Made by a program: the position numbers and the translations under genes
Notes under the pieces: model-generated
The model's database searches: none
What the model was told of the DNA's origin: nothing
Seen by the model: only the letters and a program-made list of their open reading frames with translations
In this document: positions 26,297 through 35,742 of the stretch, one piece after another
Layout: every line of letters begins with the position of its first letter
Numbering within the stretch: position 1 is the stretch's first letter
NCBI GenBank assembly: GCA_036555585.1
Contig: DATBLE010000002.1
Location: 186,001 to 250,000, forward strand
Source: DATBLE01 sp036555585
GTDB lineage: Bacteria > Actinomycetota > Thermoleophilia > Gaiellales > Gaiellaceae
Reading direction: 5' to 3'
Length of the DNA stretch: 64,000 nt

Positions 26297-26300
<4 letters not shown>
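25011..26300 (-). CDS. Sugar ABC transporter substrate-binding protein
   Basis: Extracytoplasmic solute-binding protein, family 1 (429 aa). A signal peptide (about residues 1-28, ending AGAGH) has no lipobox cysteine, unlike most Gram-positive homologues, so membrane retention is unexplained. Typical features are GIWTATEQKSIQAVIAGFHKKFPGV, PPDVAAVGQPALVREFAKKG and IEGDFVPGVA. It delivers sugar, perhaps an oligosaccharide, to the downstream permeases. Its ATG overlaps the ATPase stop by four bases, an unusual order with the ATPase gene first. Confidence 0.94.
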
Positions 26301-27529
<1,229 letters not shown>

Positions 27530-27538
27530 GGCTCACCG

Positions 27539-27544
27539 ATCATA
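27539..27544 (-). promoter_or_regulatory. -10 hexamer TATGAT upstream of the sugar transporter operon
   Basis: Minus-strand TATGAT ends nine bases before the GTG at 27529, so the message would have a leader of only a few bases. GGTGA in the gap is a weak ribosome-binding site. Confidence 0.45.
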
Positions 27545-27601
27545 TGTCCCCCGAAGGAGCGGCCGTCGAACCTCGCCGTCAGCGCGAGGGCCCTCTACCG
27601 A

Positions 27602-27674
27602 TGCGCCCGGCAAGATTCGAACTTGCGGCCTCTGCCTCCGCAGGGCAGCGCTCTATCCCCTGAGCTACGGGCGC
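27602..27674 (-). tRNA. tRNA-Arg, anticodon GCG
   Basis: A 73-base cloverleaf with perfect stems: acceptor GCGCCCG/CGGGCGC, D stem GCTC/GAGC, anticodon stem CTGCC/GGCAG, T stem GCAAG/CTTGC with loop TTCGAAT, and discriminator A. The anticodon loop CTGCGGA places GCG at positions 34-36, decoding CGC and CGU. CCA is not encoded. C35 and the D-loop A20-type residue fit arginine identity. Most bacteria use ACG (inosine) for this box, so G34 is unusual. Confidence 0.93.
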
Positions 27675-27749
27675 TCGCGGAGGCCAGTGTAGCCCAGCGC
27701 GGCAGCGCCACTCCCGGGGCAGTGAAGTGTCACTGCGGTTTCGCCGGAG

Positions 27750-28496
27750 CTAGCGAAGCCGCGCCCCGGCACCGCCGATCTCGACCTCCGCGTCCTCCGG
27801 CACCTCGACCCTGACGAACCCGAGGGCGACCCCCGGGACGGCGCTCGTCACCCGGCCGACGGCCTTCCCCTCGAAGGCGATCTCGTCCCCCGGCGCGGCC
27901 GCCTCCACCTCCAGCACCCGCAGCCTCCGGTTGACGTGCCCGCGGTGGCGGAGGCGTGCGATCGGCTCCTGGCCCGGGTAGCAGCCCTTCGTGAAGGAGA
28001 TGTGCGTCTCGTCGAGGCCCGCCTCGGCAGGCAGGATCGTCTCGTCCAGCTCGCGGCCCCAGGCGGGAACCCCCGCCTCGATCCGCGCCCGGTCCAGCTC
28101 CTCGCTCTCGACCGTGTCGGGCACCGCGACGTCCAGGACTTCCACGGTGCCCGGGATCTCCCCCGGCAGCCCGTCCGCATCGCCGAAGACGACGGTGGCT
28201 GCGTGCTCCTCGAGCCCGATCTCGCACTTCGCGGCGAACCGCGAGCGAACGAGCGTCGCGCGAACGGCCTCGCCCAGCTCCGGCTCCGTCAGGAGCAGGA
28301 AGTCCTCCGCCCCGCGCCGCCAGACGCGGAGCGGCGCGACCAGACGCCCCCTGGCCGTGAGCAGCAATGCCGGTACGAGCTCACCCGCGGTGACGTCGTT
28401 CGAGAGCATGCGCTGGAGGTAGTCCTCCGCGTCGGGGCCGGCCACGCGGACGTACGAGCGAGGGCGACGAGCGGCCCGGACGGTAACGCTTTGCAC
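27750..28496 (-). CDS. ygfZ: Folate-binding protein YgfZ
   Basis: GcvT-like folate-binding protein (about 248 aa) that supports assembly or repair of certain Fe-S enzymes. The diagnostic KGCYPGQEPIARLRHRG motif is present near residue 165. N-terminal YVRVAGPDAEDYLQRMLSNDV matches the GcvT domain. A longer ORF starts at ATG 28517, but that codon overlaps the ATG of the divergent gene; GTG at 28496 has TAGACT ending seven bases upstream and is preferred. Fe-S context fits the NADH dehydrogenase and lipA genes in this window. Confidence 0.9.
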   Translation of the reverse strand: MQSVTVRAARRPRSYVRVAGPDAEDYLQRMLSNDVTAGELVPALLLTARGRLVAPLRVWRRGAEDFLLLTEPELGEAVRATLVRSRFAAKCEIGLEEHAATVVFGDADGLPGEIPGTVEVLDVAVPDTVESEELDRARIEAGVPAWGRELDETILPAEAGLDETHISFTKGCYPGQEPIARLRHRGHVNRRLRVLEVEAAAPGDEIAFEGKAVGRVTSAVPGVALGFVRVEVPEDAEVEIGGAGARLR

Positions 28497-28502
28497 CCTC
28501 GT

Positions 28503-28509
28503 TAGTCTA
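28503..28509. promoter_or_regulatory. Shared divergent leaderless -10 core (TAGTCTA)
   Basis: Plus strand TAGTCT (28503-28508) ends seven bases before the ATG at 28516. Minus strand TAGACT (28504-28509) ends seven bases before the GTG at 28496. One 7-bp sequence thus supplies -10 hexamers to both directions. Confidence 0.5.
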
Positions 28510-28515
28510 GGCAGC

Positions 28516-29127
28516 ATGCCCCTGTTCAGATCGAAGGCCGAGGCGAAGGTGGCCGAGGCCGGCTACGACCCGGCACGCCTGCCTCCCGGCCAGTACCTGA
28601 CCGAGAAGTGGCCGGTCCTGCACGCGGGCTCGGTGCCGAAGGTCGACCTCGCCACCTGGACGCTCACGATCTCGGGCGAGGTCGAGCGTCCGCTGCAGCT
28701 CACGTGGGAGCAGCTGCTCGAGCTGCCGAGCCGCGAGGTCACGGTCGACATCCACTGCGTGACCCGCTGGAGCCGGTTCGACACGACCTTCAAGGGCGTG
28801 CACTGGAGCGAGCTCGCCGAGCTGGTCGCGCCGAAGCCGAGCGCCCGATTCGTCGTCGCCCAGGCGGAGCAGGGCTTCACCGCCAACATGCCGCTCGACG
28901 CGATCGAGGACGAGCAGGCGCTGATCGCCTACGAGGCCGACGGCGAGCCGCTCACGCCCGACCACGGGTGGCCGGTGCGCTTGGTGGTGCCGTCACGGTA
29001 CTTCTGGAAGAGCGCGAAGTGGCTGACCGGGCTCGAGCTCTCCGGCCACGACCAGCCCGGCTTCTGGGAGCGCTACGGCTACCACAACGACGCCGACTAC
29101 CGGAAGGAAGAGCGCTACAGCTTCTAG
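28516..29127 (+). CDS. Sulfite oxidase-fold molybdopterin oxidoreductase (YedY/MsrP-like)
   Basis: A 203-residue protein of the sulfite-oxidase/YedY molybdopterin fold. The N-terminus (PPGQYLTEKWPVLHAGSVP) and DIHCVTRWSRFDTTFKGV, with the Mo-ligating Cys, are typical of small actinobacterial members; the C-terminus has VVPSRYFWKSAKWLTGLEL and GFWERYGYHNDADYRKEERY. There is no Tat signal, so unlike periplasmic YedY it is probably cytoplasmic. Physiological substrate unknown. It is divergent from ygfZ with a likely leaderless start. Confidence 0.92.
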   Translation: MPLFRSKAEAKVAEAGYDPARLPPGQYLTEKWPVLHAGSVPKVDLATWTLTISGEVERPLQLTWEQLLELPSREVTVDIHCVTRWSRFDTTFKGVHWSELAELVAPKPSARFVVAQAEQGFTANMPLDAIEDEQALIAYEADGEPLTPDHGWPVRLVVPSRYFWKSAKWLTGLELSGHDQPGFWERYGYHNDADYRKEERYSF

Positions 29128-29138
29128 CAGCATCGGTG

Positions 29139-29154
29139 CCAGAGCTTGCTCTGG
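29139..29154. terminator. Hairpin between convergent genes
   Basis: CCAGAGC (29139-29145), TT, GCTCTGG (29148-29154), between two convergent stop codons. A short bidirectional terminator is plausible; no strong T-run. Confidence 0.45.
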
Positions 29155-29169
29155 GTCCGATTCCGTTTC

Positions 29170-29721
29170 TCAGTAGCCGCCATAGCCGCCGCCGCTCCCG
29201 TAGCCGCCGTCCGTCGTGGTGGCGGTCGTCGTGGCCGGCTCCTGCTCCGCCTGGACGGTCGAGCTCGGCTTCCCCTTGCCGCCCGTAACCTGCCCGCGGA
29301 TCTCGCCCGCGGGATTCTTGATCGTGTGCACGTTCACGTAGGCGGTTCCGGCGAGGAGCGCGCTGCGAACCTTCGCGCTCACCTTCACGGCGCCGTGAGC
29401 TCCGGACACGCACGGCCCGCAGAGCGGGACCGCGACCGGCCCGGAGACACCCGTCCGCCCGAGGTGAACGTGAGCGGCGACCGCCTTGCCGGTGAGCCGT
29501 GAGAAGGTCAGCCGCCAGGCGAGCAGCGACCCGGCCAGCGTCGCCGTGAAGCGGCCCGATTCCGCCACCCGCGGGCCTTTCGGCACCGGGCGCTCGGCAC
29601 CCGCGGTCAGCCGGGCCGCGAGCTTCGTCGGCGTGGTGCCGGACGACGCCACTCCGAGACCCGCGACGAACAGGCCGGCCGCTGCCACGGCGGCAATGAC
29701 GAAGAGGAAAGGTCGTCTCAT
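29170..29721 (-). CDS. Secreted CHRD-domain protein
   Basis: A 183-residue exported protein: signal peptide at about 1-25, a CHRD (chordin) domain at about 33-145 with AAHVHLGRTGVSGPVAVPLCGPC and YVNVHTIKNPAGEIRGQV, and a low-complexity Gly/Tyr tail (DGGYGSGGGYGGY). CHRD proteins are widespread in bacteria and their role is unknown; the two Cys flanking GP may form a disulfide. It follows groEL on the same strand but three strong hairpins separate them. Confidence 0.9.
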   Translation of the reverse strand: MRRPFLFVIAAVAAAGLFVAGLGVASSGTTPTKLAARLTAGAERPVPKGPRVAESGRFTATLAGSLLAWRLTFSRLTGKAVAAHVHLGRTGVSGPVAVPLCGPCVSGAHGAVKVSAKVRSALLAGTAYVNVHTIKNPAGEIRGQVTGGKGKPSSTVQAEQEPATTTATTTDGGYGSGGGYGGY

Positions 29722-29818
29722 GCCCGGTTGTACGCGCTCGGGGTCGGGCCGGATTTTCGCACACTAAGGTCCAGGCCGCCGACCGCCGATACAGCAAACG
29801 TTCCACCTCCCCCTCCTC

Positions 29819-29854
29819 CTAGCCAAAAGGCCGCGTTCGCGGCCTTTTGGCTAG
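29819..29854 (-). terminator. Strong hairpin downstream of groEL
   Basis: A 36-base CTAG-ended palindrome: CTAGCCAAAAGGCCGCG pairs with its complement around TTCG-type loop bases. It is the most stable of three hairpins after groEL. On the minus strand the stem's 3' side begins with a TTTT stretch within the stem rather than after it, so it may terminate or protect the mRNA 3' end. Confidence 0.65.
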
Positions 29855-29863
29855 AAGAAGACG

Positions 29864-29891
29864 AAGGGGGCCGGCCGAGCCGAGCCCCCTT
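29864..29891 (-). repeat. Second hairpin downstream of groEL
   Basis: AAGGGGG (29864-29870) and CCCCCTT (29885-29891) flank a GC-rich centre. It is stacked between the two CTAG-ended palindromes. Confidence 0.5.
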
Positions 29892-29892
29892 C

Positions 29893-29916
29893 TAGCCGGA
29901 CGGCGAAGCCGTCTGG

Positions 29917-29919
<3 letters not shown>
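29893..29919 (-). repeat. CTAG-type palindrome containing the groEL stop
   Basis: TAGCCGGACGGC (29893-29904) and GCCGTCTGGCTA (29908-29919) pair with one G-T wobble around GAA. The groEL TAG stop lies in the arm at 29917-29919. Confidence 0.6.
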
Positions 29920-31548
<1,629 letters not shown>

Positions 31549-31573
31549 CTCAGTCTTCCTCCGTTGCTTTCGT

Positions 31574-31915
31574 TTACGCCTTGGCGCCGGCCAGGGCCTT
31601 CTTGCCCTTCGCCTTGCCAGGGGTGGACACGACCTTCGCGAGCACGTCCGACTCGCGGAGGATGAGAAGCTCGTCGGCTCCGACCTTGACCTCGGTGCCG
31701 CCGTACTTCGAGAAGATCACCTCGTCGCCCTCGGCGACGTCGAGCGGGATCACGTCGCCGGTCTGCTCCGAGCGGTTGCCCGGGCCGACCGCGAGCACGC
31801 GACCGCGCTGCGGCTTCTCCTTGGCCGTGTCCGGCAGGACGATTCCGCTGATCGTCGTCTCCTCCTCATCGAGGACCTCGACGATGAGCCGATCGCCAAG
31901 CGGCTGCAGATTCAT
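31574..31915 (-). CDS. groES: Co-chaperonin GroES
   Basis: Co-chaperonin lid protein (113 aa, slightly longer than the usual 97 because of a Lys/Ala-rich tail ending KAKGKKALAGAKA). Mobile-loop region ETTISGIVLPDTAKEKPQ and DEVIFSKYGGTEVK are typical. The ATG at 31915 has GGAGG (31923-31927) seven bases upstream; an in-frame start at 31951 would lie in the CIRCE element and is rejected. Confidence 0.98.
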   Translation of the reverse strand: MNLQPLGDRLIVEVLDEEETTISGIVLPDTAKEKPQRGRVLAVGPGNRSEQTGDVIPLDVAEGDEVIFSKYGGTEVKVGADELLILRESDVLAKVVSTPGKAKGKKALAGAKA

Positions 31916-31944
31916 TCCACGACCTCCAGTGAGTGATTCCGGTG

Positions 31945-31971
31945 GTAGCACTCTCTCCCCGAGAGTGCCAG
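31945..31971 (-). promoter_or_regulatory. CIRCE element (HrcA operator)
   Basis: Inverted repeat GCACTC (31948-31953), nine-base spacer, GAGTGC (31963-31968), extended by flanking TA/CA-type bases, matching the consensus TTAGCACTC-N9-GAGTGCTAA at the core positions. It lies just downstream of the groES -10, where bound HrcA would block transcription. Confidence 0.92.
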
Positions 31972-31975
31972 CGGC

Positions 31976-32005
31976 AGTCTAATCGACGCCGTGTGCGCTG
32001 CGCAA
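31976..32005 (-). promoter_or_regulatory. groESL promoter
   Basis: Minus strand -10 TAGACT (31976-31981) and -35 TTGCGC (32000-32005) with an 18-base spacer, directly upstream of the CIRCE element. Confidence 0.6.
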
Positions 32006-32044
32006 GCGATCTAAGCGCATCCGGCTTAGATCCTTCGGGGCAGG

Positions 32045-32050
32045 TAGCGT
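32045..32050 (+). promoter_or_regulatory. Candidate leaderless -10 (TAGCGT) for the NUDIX gene
   Basis: TAGCGT ends seven bases before the ATG at 32058; no ribosome-binding site is visible. Confidence 0.5.
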
Positions 32051-32057
32051 CGTGGGC

Positions 32058-32492
32058 ATGCGGCGCGAGTTCTCCGCCGGAGGGGTGCTCGTCCGGCGGC
32101 TGCGCGGACGCTGGCACCTGGCGGCGATCCGTCCCGGCGGGAAGCCGCCGGGCGTCTGGGCCCTCCCGAAAGGCGGCATCGGCCCGGGCGAGGACCCGGG
32201 GGCGACGGCCGTGCGCGAGGTCGAGGAGGAGACCGGCGTCCGGGGCCGCCTCGATCGCAAGCTCGGGGACGTCCGCTACGTGTACACGTGGGGCGGCGAG
32301 CGCGTCTTCAAGGTGGTCAGCTTCTTCCTCGTCCGCTACTCGGCTGGCCGCCTGGGCTCGGTCGCTCCGGAGTTCGAGCACGAGGTCGCGGAAGTGCGCT
32401 GGCTGCCGATCGAGGACGCTCCCCGGCTGCTCGCCTACAAGGGCGAGCGCGACATGGCCGCCAAGGCGATCGACGCGCTGGGCGTTCTATGA
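32058..32492 (+). CDS. NUDIX hydrolase
   Basis: A 144-residue pyrophosphohydrolase. The Nudix box is complete (GGIGPGEDPGATAVREVEEE continuing TGV), with KPPGVWALPKGG before it. The N-terminus RREFSAGGVLVRRLRGRWHLAAI resembles MutT/diadenosine polyphosphate hydrolase-type members. Substrate cannot be called. ATG 32058 is chosen over 32052 by the leaderless -10 spacing. Confidence 0.93.
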   Translation: MRREFSAGGVLVRRLRGRWHLAAIRPGGKPPGVWALPKGGIGPGEDPGATAVREVEEETGVRGRLDRKLGDVRYVYTWGGERVFKVVSFFLVRYSAGRLGSVAPEFEHEVAEVRWLPIEDAPRLLAYKGERDMAAKAIDALGVL

Positions 32493-32493
32493 T
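32488..32493 (+). promoter_or_regulatory. Candidate leaderless -10 (TATGAT) for the ASCH gene
   Basis: TATGAT overlaps the NUDIX stop codon and ends exactly six bases before GTG 32500. Confidence 0.55.
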
Positions 32494-32499
32494 CGCGCG

Positions 32500-32847
32500 G
32501 TGGAAGCGCTCAACTTCTATTCGCCGATCGTCGAGAGCCAGCTGCGCAGCGGGCGGAAGTCGGCGACGATCAGGCTCGGCGACAAGTCGGCGAAGTACCG
32601 CAAGGGGATGATCGTGGCGGTCCTCGCCGGCCCGCGCTTCTCGCCGCGCAAGAAGATCTTCGACGCCGTGATCGACAAGGTGGAGGTGAAGCGCCTCGGA
32701 GAGCTCTCGCCGAACGAGCTGGAGCACGACAACCCGGAGATCCGCCGGGTCGAGGACATGGCCGGCTTCCTGGGGACGCTCTACAACCGCGAGGTCACCG
32801 AGAACGACATCGTCACGCTGATCCGCTTCTCCGAGATCCGCCCGTGA
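32500..32847 (+). CDS. ASCH-domain protein
   Basis: A 115-residue protein with an ASCH fold, a PUA-like RNA-binding module. NFYSPIVESQLRSGRKSATIRLGDKSAKYRKGMIVAVLAG carries the Arg/Lys-rich strand pattern of the family, and KIFDAVIDKVEVKRLGEL follows. ASCH proteins may act as RNA-binding regulators; a few have amidohydrolase activity. GTG 32500 follows a perfect TATGAT at six bases. The next gene starts one base after its stop. Confidence 0.8.
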   Translation: MEALNFYSPIVESQLRSGRKSATIRLGDKSAKYRKGMIVAVLAGPRFSPRKKIFDAVIDKVEVKRLGELSPNELEHDNPEIRRVEDMAGFLGTLYNREVTENDIVTLIRFSEIRP

Positions 32848-32848
32848 C

Positions 32849-33376
32849 GTGATCGAACGCCTCTTCGGCCGCGCCGGCCGAGAGCGGCGCCGCCGCGGCG
32901 AGCAGGGCGAGCGGCTGGGCGGCTACATCTACGGCGAGATCGTCGTGCTGGCGACGCTCGTCGCCGGCGCCCAGGCGTACAAGCACGGCGCCCTCCACAT
33001 CGGGCTGCTGGTGCTCGTGACCACGGTCGTCTTCTGGCTCGCGCACGTCTACGCCGACGCCCTCGCCGACAGCATCACCAAGGGCGAGCATCTCACCTGG
33101 GCCGAGCTCCGCGAGATCGCAGGCCGCGAGAGCTCGATCATCGAGGCTGCCCTCACCCCGGTGCTGCTCGTGATGCTGTCGACGACCGGGCTCTACTCCG
33201 TGAGCGTCGGGGTCTGGCTCGCGTTCGTCGCCGGGCTGCTCGTCCTGGTCACCGAGGGCTTCGCGTTCGCCCGTGCGGAGAAGCTCGGACGCCTGGGGAC
33301 GCTGGTGATCGTCGGCGCGAATCTCCTGATGGGCCTCCTGCTCGTCGTGCTCAAGCTCCTGGTCAGCCACCACTAG
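32849..33376 (+). CDS. Multi-pass membrane protein, unknown
   Basis: A 175-residue protein: a basic N-terminus (RERRRRGEQGERL), then about five hydrophobic segments (residues 27-45, 50-66, 100-115, 118-138 and 150-171). HVYADALADSITKGEHLTW between the second and third segments is the only striking polar stretch. No family recognised. Probably co-transcribed with the ASCH gene one base upstream; overlaps the convergent zinc-ribbon gene by 14 bases. Confidence 0.8.
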   Translation: MIERLFGRAGRERRRRGEQGERLGGYIYGEIVVLATLVAGAQAYKHGALHIGLLVLVTTVVFWLAHVYADALADSITKGEHLTWAELREIAGRESSIIEAALTPVLLVMLSTTGLYSVSVGVWLAFVAGLLVLVTEGFAFARAEKLGRLGTLVIVGANLLMGLLLVVLKLLVSHH

Positions 33377-33647
33377 TCAGCCGGCGAATCGGAGTGCCGA
33401 ACTGCTCGTTCGGCCGGAGCTCGCCACCGCACTCCTCGCACTCCACGGCGAACGCCGAGGAGAACCGCGCGTCGCAGGCCGGGCAGCGCGAGCGCAGCTC
33501 GCCGCCGCACTGGGGACAGACCCCCGGAAGCTCGTTCTCGCTCTCCTCGAAGTACCGCTGGGCGAAGCCGCAGTCGAGGCAGACGGCGACCCAGTCGCCG
33601 AGCACCTTGCGGCGCTCCTCGCGCAGCCAGTCGGAGGCCCTGCCCAC
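33363..33647 (-). CDS. Double zinc-ribbon protein
   Basis: A 94-residue protein with four CxxC knuckles (CLDCGF, CPQCGGE, CPACDA, CEECGGE), enough for two zinc ribbons. The N-terminus VGRASDWLREERRKVLGDWVAV is helical. Such proteins may bind nucleic acid or partner proteins; function unknown. The GTG start at 33647 has minus-strand TACCCT ending six bases upstream, so the long upstream ORF on this strand is a shadow of the E1-alpha gene. Confidence 0.8.
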   Translation of the reverse strand: MGRASDWLREERRKVLGDWVAVCLDCGFAQRYFEESENELPGVCPQCGGELRSRCPACDARFSSAFAVECEECGGELRPNEQFGTPIRRLTSGG

Positions 33648-33653
33648 GACTCC

Positions 33654-33659
33654 AGGGTA
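33654..33659 (-). promoter_or_regulatory. Candidate leaderless -10 (TACCCT) for the zinc-ribbon gene
   Basis: Minus-strand TACCCT, six bases before GTG 33647. Confidence 0.5.
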
Positions 33660-33692
33660 GTGCAGGGCAAGCCTGCGAGCCACGCCACTCGC

Positions 33693-33698
33693 TAGAGT
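33693..33698 (+). promoter_or_regulatory. -10 hexamer (TAGAGT) of the 2-oxoacid dehydrogenase operon
   Basis: TAGAGT ends nine bases before the E1-alpha ATG, implying a leader of two or three bases or none. Confidence 0.45.
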
Positions 33699-33707
33699 TT
33701 CCGCCGC

Positions 33708-34754
33708 ATGACGATCGCGCGTGAAGCGGATCCGTTCGCAGCGCAGGCCGACCTGAGGAGCACCGGCCTCGACCGGGAGGATCTCCTCACCGTCTACCGG
33801 AACATGCTGATCTCGCGCGGCATCGAGGAGCGCGGCCACATCCTCTACAAGCAGGGGAAGATCCCGGGCTCGTTCTACACCGGCCGCGGGAACGAGGGCG
33901 CGGCCGTCGGCGTCGCCACGGCGATGGGGCCCGACGACGTCGGCACGCCGCTGCACCGCGACATGGGCGTCCAGATCACCCGCGGCGTCGAGCCGTGGCG
34001 GATCTTCGCGAACTACATGGGCAAGGTGGACGGCCCGACCCGCGGCAGGGACGGCAACGTCCACATGGCGGATGCCCGCCTCGGGCTGATCGCGATGGTC
34101 AGCCACCTCCCCGCGATGCTGCCCGTCGCCGTCGGCGCGGCGCTCGCCTTCCGCATCCGCGAGGAGAGCCGGGTCGCGGTCGGCTGGTTCGGCGAGGGCT
34201 CGGCCGCACGGGGAGACGCCCACGAGGCGATGAATTTCGCCGGCGTCCACCGCTTGCCGGTCGTCTTCGTCTGCGACAACAACCAGTGGGCGTACTCGAC
34301 CCCGACCCACCTCGGATTCGCCACCCCGCACATCGCCGATCGTGCGCAGGCCTACGGCTTCGAAGGCGTCGTGGTCGACGGCACCGACGTGCTCGCCGTC
34401 TACCGCGAGGCGAAGCGCGCGATCGAGAAAGCCCGCGCCGGCGACGGCCCGACCCTGATCGAGTGCATGACGCTCCGGATGGAGGGCCACGCCGTCCACG
34501 ACGACGCCTTCTACGTCCCCAGGGACATGTTCGAGGAGTGGGCGAAGCACGACCCGATCGAGCGCTTCCGCGGCTGGCTGAAGGAGAACGCCGACCTCCG
34601 CGACGACGAGGAGGACCAGATCTCGGCCGAGATCAAGAAGCTGCTCAACGACGCGATGAAGCGGGCCGAGGAGTCGCCGCTGCCGGACCCGGCGAGCGTC
34701 ACGGACGGCGTCTACGCGTCGCCCGAGGATCTCGACACGCCGCACCACAAGTGA
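33708..34754 (+). CDS. 2-oxoacid (pyruvate-type) dehydrogenase E1 alpha subunit
   Basis: Thiamine-diphosphate enzyme subunit (348 aa) that decarboxylates a 2-oxoacid and reductively acetylates the lipoyl arm of E2. The TPP motif GWFGEGSAARGDAHEAMNFA through VFVCDNNQWAYSTP (about residues 158-200) is intact, as is GHAVHDDAFY near the phosphorylation-loop region of homologues. Subunit form alpha2beta2 is implied by the separate beta gene 13 bases downstream. Pyruvate versus branched-chain specificity is not decided by sequence here. Confidence 0.95.
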   Translation: MTIAREADPFAAQADLRSTGLDREDLLTVYRNMLISRGIEERGHILYKQGKIPGSFYTGRGNEGAAVGVATAMGPDDVGTPLHRDMGVQITRGVEPWRIFANYMGKVDGPTRGRDGNVHMADARLGLIAMVSHLPAMLPVAVGAALAFRIREESRVAVGWFGEGSAARGDAHEAMNFAGVHRLPVVFVCDNNQWAYSTPTHLGFATPHIADRAQAYGFEGVVVDGTDVLAVYREAKRAIEKARAGDGPTLIECMTLRMEGHAVHDDAFYVPRDMFEEWAKHDPIERFRGWLKENADLRDDEEDQISAEIKKLLNDAMKRAEESPLPDPASVTDGVYASPEDLDTPHHK

Positions 34755-34767
34755 GAGCGCTGCGGTA

Positions 34768-35742
34768 GTGGCCGAACGGACGTACCTCCAGGCGATCTCC
34801 GACGGCCTGCGGCAGGAGATGCGCCGGGACAAGCGTGTGTACGTGATCGGCGAGGATGTCGGCGTCTACGGCGGTGCCTTCAAGGTCACGCTCGGCTTCC
34901 AGGAGGAGTTCGGGCCCTGGCGGGTGATCGACGCGCCGCTCTCCGAGACCGCGATCGTCGGCAGCTGCACCGGCGCCGCGCTGATGGGCATGCGCCCGGT
35001 GGCGGAGATGCAGTTCGCCGACTTCGTCTCCTGCGCGTGGGACCACCTGGTCACGGTCGCGGCGAAGCAGTTCTACCGCGCCGGGACTCCCGTGCCGATC
35101 GTCGTCCGCCTGCCCTCCGGCGGCGGCTTCTCCGGCGGGCCGTTCCACTCCCAGAACCCGGAGAGCTCGTTCGCGCACATCGCCGGGCTGAAGTGCGTGT
35201 GCCCCGCCACCCCCGAGGACGCGAAGGGCCTGCTGGCGACGGCGATCGAGGATCCGAACCCGGTCCTCTACTTCGAGCACAAGCACCTGTACCGGCGCCT
35301 GAAGGCGGACGTGCCCGAGGACCGGTACACGATCCCGTTCGGCGAGGCGCGGACCCACCGCGAGGGCGAGGACATCAGCGTGATCACGTGGGGGGCGATG
35401 GTGCACACCGCCGACGAGGCGGCCGACGAGCTGGCCAAGGAGGACGTGTCCGTCGAGGTGGTCGACCTGCGCACGGTGATGCCCTGGGACAAGCAGGCGG
35501 TCCTCACCAGCGTCACCAAGACGTCCAAGGTGCTGGTCCTCCACGAGGACACCCGCACGGCGGGCTTCGGCGCAGAGATCGCCGCGACCATCGCGGAGGA
35601 GGCCTTCGAGTCGCTCGACGCGCCGGTCAAGCGGATCGCGGCTCCCGACGCGCCGGTGCCGTTCTCGCCACCGCTGGAGAAGGCCTTCATCCCGCAGGTC
35701 GAGACCGTCGCCTCGGGGCTGCGCGAGCTGGCCGCGTACTGA
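34768..35742 (+). CDS. 2-oxoacid (pyruvate-type) dehydrogenase E1 beta subunit
   Basis: Partner of E1 alpha (324 aa; GTG start). VIGEDVGVYGGAFKVTLG and PLSETAIVGSCTGAALMGMRPVAEMQFADF mark the pyrimidine-binding half; LRTVMPWDKQAVLTSVTKTSKVLVLHED the C-terminal transketolase domain. The stop shares one base with the E2 start (TGATG), so translation is coupled. Confidence 0.96.
   Translation: MAERTYLQAISDGLRQEMRRDKRVYVIGEDVGVYGGAFKVTLGFQEEFGPWRVIDAPLSETAIVGSCTGAALMGMRPVAEMQFADFVSCAWDHLVTVAAKQFYRAGTPVPIVVRLPSGGGFSGGPFHSQNPESSFAHIAGLKCVCPATPEDAKGLLATAIEDPNPVLYFEHKHLYRRLKADVPEDRYTIPFGEARTHREGEDISVITWGAMVHTADEAADELAKEDVSVEVVDLRTVMPWDKQAVLTSVTKTSKVLVLHEDTRTAGFGAEIAATIAEEAFESLDAPVKRIAAPDAPVPFSPPLEKAFIPQVETVASGLRELAAY

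Noticed and set aside
27720..27735. CAGTG-N6-CACTG inverted repeat near the ygfZ stop
   Set aside because: Arms of five bases with a six-base gap occur often by chance; no T-run or neighbouring copy.
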